The notes under the pieces are model-generated. The model was not told the DNA's origin. It did not search any database and saw only the letters and a list, made by a program, of their open reading frames with translations. 64,000 nt of DNA from Dyadobacter chenhuakuii (GTDB taxonomy: Bacteria; Bacteroidota; Bacteroidia; Cytophagales; Spirosomataceae), in the NCBI RefSeq assembly GCF_023821985.2, contig NZ_CP098805.1:2666001-2730000 (forward strand), given 5' to 3'. Position numbers and translations under genes: made by a program. Positions within the stretch are counted from its first letter, which is position 1; each line of letters starts with the position of its first letter. This document shows, piece by piece, positions 63,500 to 64,000 of this stretch.

Positions 63500-64000
63500 T
63501 CAGGAAACTGCATAGTTTGCGGCCGGTAGTCCGTATAGACGAGCCCGTTTTCTTTGCGCTCTCTTATAATGAAAAAGATATACAGGCTTCTTGGCAGAAA
63601 CAACATTCAGTTTGCAATATAGCTGATGCGCTTTTTCTGCGACATAAGCCCAGGTAAAATTCTCATTCACCCGTTTCAAGGCATTATTACACAAGGCCTG
63701 ATACTTTTCAGGGCATGACAATCCTTCCAAAAGGGCATCGGCAAGTGCCTTAGGATTGTGCGGAGGGACCAGAAAGCCCGTTTTTTTATCTAACACTGTA
63801 AACTTGATGCCGCCAACATCGGAGCCTATGACAGGTGTGCCGCAAGCCATAGCTTCCAGGGGTGTTATGCCAAATGGTTCATACCAGGGTGTTGAAATGA
63901 AGAAATCGGCTGCCTGATAATAGTAGCGGAGTTGCTGCCTGTTCCGTCGTCCTACGAACTCCACAGCGCCGGAAACTTCCTCTACTTCTGCCACTTCTTT
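63500..64000 (-). CDS. GT4-family glycosyltransferase, C-terminal part (partial)
   Basis: The frame runs past the right edge of the window without a start, so the visible ~166 residues are the C-terminal nucleotide-sugar-binding half of a GT-B glycosyltransferase. Family-4 features are VEFVGRRNRQQLRYYYQAAD, the EX7E motif in EPFGITPLEAMACGTPVIGS, and GGIKFTVLDKKTGFLVPPHN. The last 35 residues are very basic (YLFHYKRAQRKRARLYG). Acceptor and donor are not known. It precedes the CinA-like gene on the same strand. Confidence 0.9.
   Translation of the reverse strand, partial: KEVAEVEEVSGAVEFVGRRNRQQLRYYYQAADFFISTPWYEPFGITPLEAMACGTPVIGSDVGGIKFTVLDKKTGFLVPPHNPKALADALLEGLSCPEKYQALCNNALKRVNENFTWAYVAEKAHQLYCKLNVVSAKKPVYLFHYKRAQRKRARLYGLPAANYAVS

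Overview
The window looks like chromosomal DNA of a member of the Bacteroidota, most likely order Cytophagales and close to Dyadobacter or other Spirosomaceae. The signs are two SusC/SusD pairs, a hybrid two-component system, Reg_prop/Y_Y_Y sensor kinases, a type IX secretion sorting domain, a FtsX/MacB-type permease of the Cytophagales kind and a few matches to the Bacteroidota -7 promoter element TAnnTTTG. The genus is an inference from protein style, not a database match. I saw no rRNA, tRNA, CRISPR array, transposase or prophage gene.

Layout. 1-4144 (+): the 3' end of a polysaccharide utilisation locus (PUL): partial susC, susD and a secreted GH32 fructanase. 4201-5633: DoxX-like membrane protein, a relic of an HxlR regulator and a secreted DUF2807-like protein. 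5646-9473 (-): Reg_prop histidine kinase followed by its NarL-type regulator. 9833-13395 (+): ScyD/ScyE-like lipoprotein, an intergenic stretch with strong hairpins, two small predicted proteins and a dihaem cytochrome c lipoprotein. 13407-14039 (-): metallophosphoesterase. 14092-27173 (-): a complete second PUL with hybrid regulator, SusC, SusD, TIG-domain surface protein and GH31 glycosidase. 27277-30893: a lipoprotein of unknown function and an ABC-type permease. 30894-32523 (-): subclass B1 metallo-beta-lactamase, small membrane protein and a receiver-only protein that lacks its phospho-acceptor aspartate. These diverge from a response regulator and sensor kinase (32697-36429, +). 36472-42610 (-): solitary molybdopterin hydroxylase subunit, NmrA-like reductase and a large secreted cytochrome c/propeller protein. 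42877-46106 (+): two paralogous C1q-like surface proteins and a T9SS cargo protein. 46397-51353 (+): 2H phosphoesterase, gamma-glutamyltransferase, purine permease and an exported MTA/SAH nucleosidase. 51365-54739 (-): methionine aminopeptidase, orphan HsdS-like domain and a LytTR two-component pair. 54907-60296 (+): SGNH-like protein, then an ankyrin/DUF2271/PepSY-flavoreductase operon facing ApbE (60293-61279, -). 61420-64000: Rieske-type FAD oxidoreductase, CinA-like amidase and the end of a glycosyltransferase.

How genes work together. PUL 1 should bind, import and cleave fructan. PUL 2 carries its own membrane-spanning sensor/AraC regulator, and a perfect palindrome upstream of susC is a candidate operator. 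The DUF2271/PepSY/ApbE set resembles an extracytosolic flavin electron-transfer system, and the DUF2271 protein carries a TGAS motif like the flavinylation site of FMN-binding domains. The purine permease with the secreted nucleosidase suggests salvage of adenine from methylthioadenosine or S-adenosylhomocysteine outside the cytoplasm. The most unusual regulatory arrangement is the degenerate receiver and small membrane protein lying just upstream of a beta-lactamase and divergent from a normal two-component pair.
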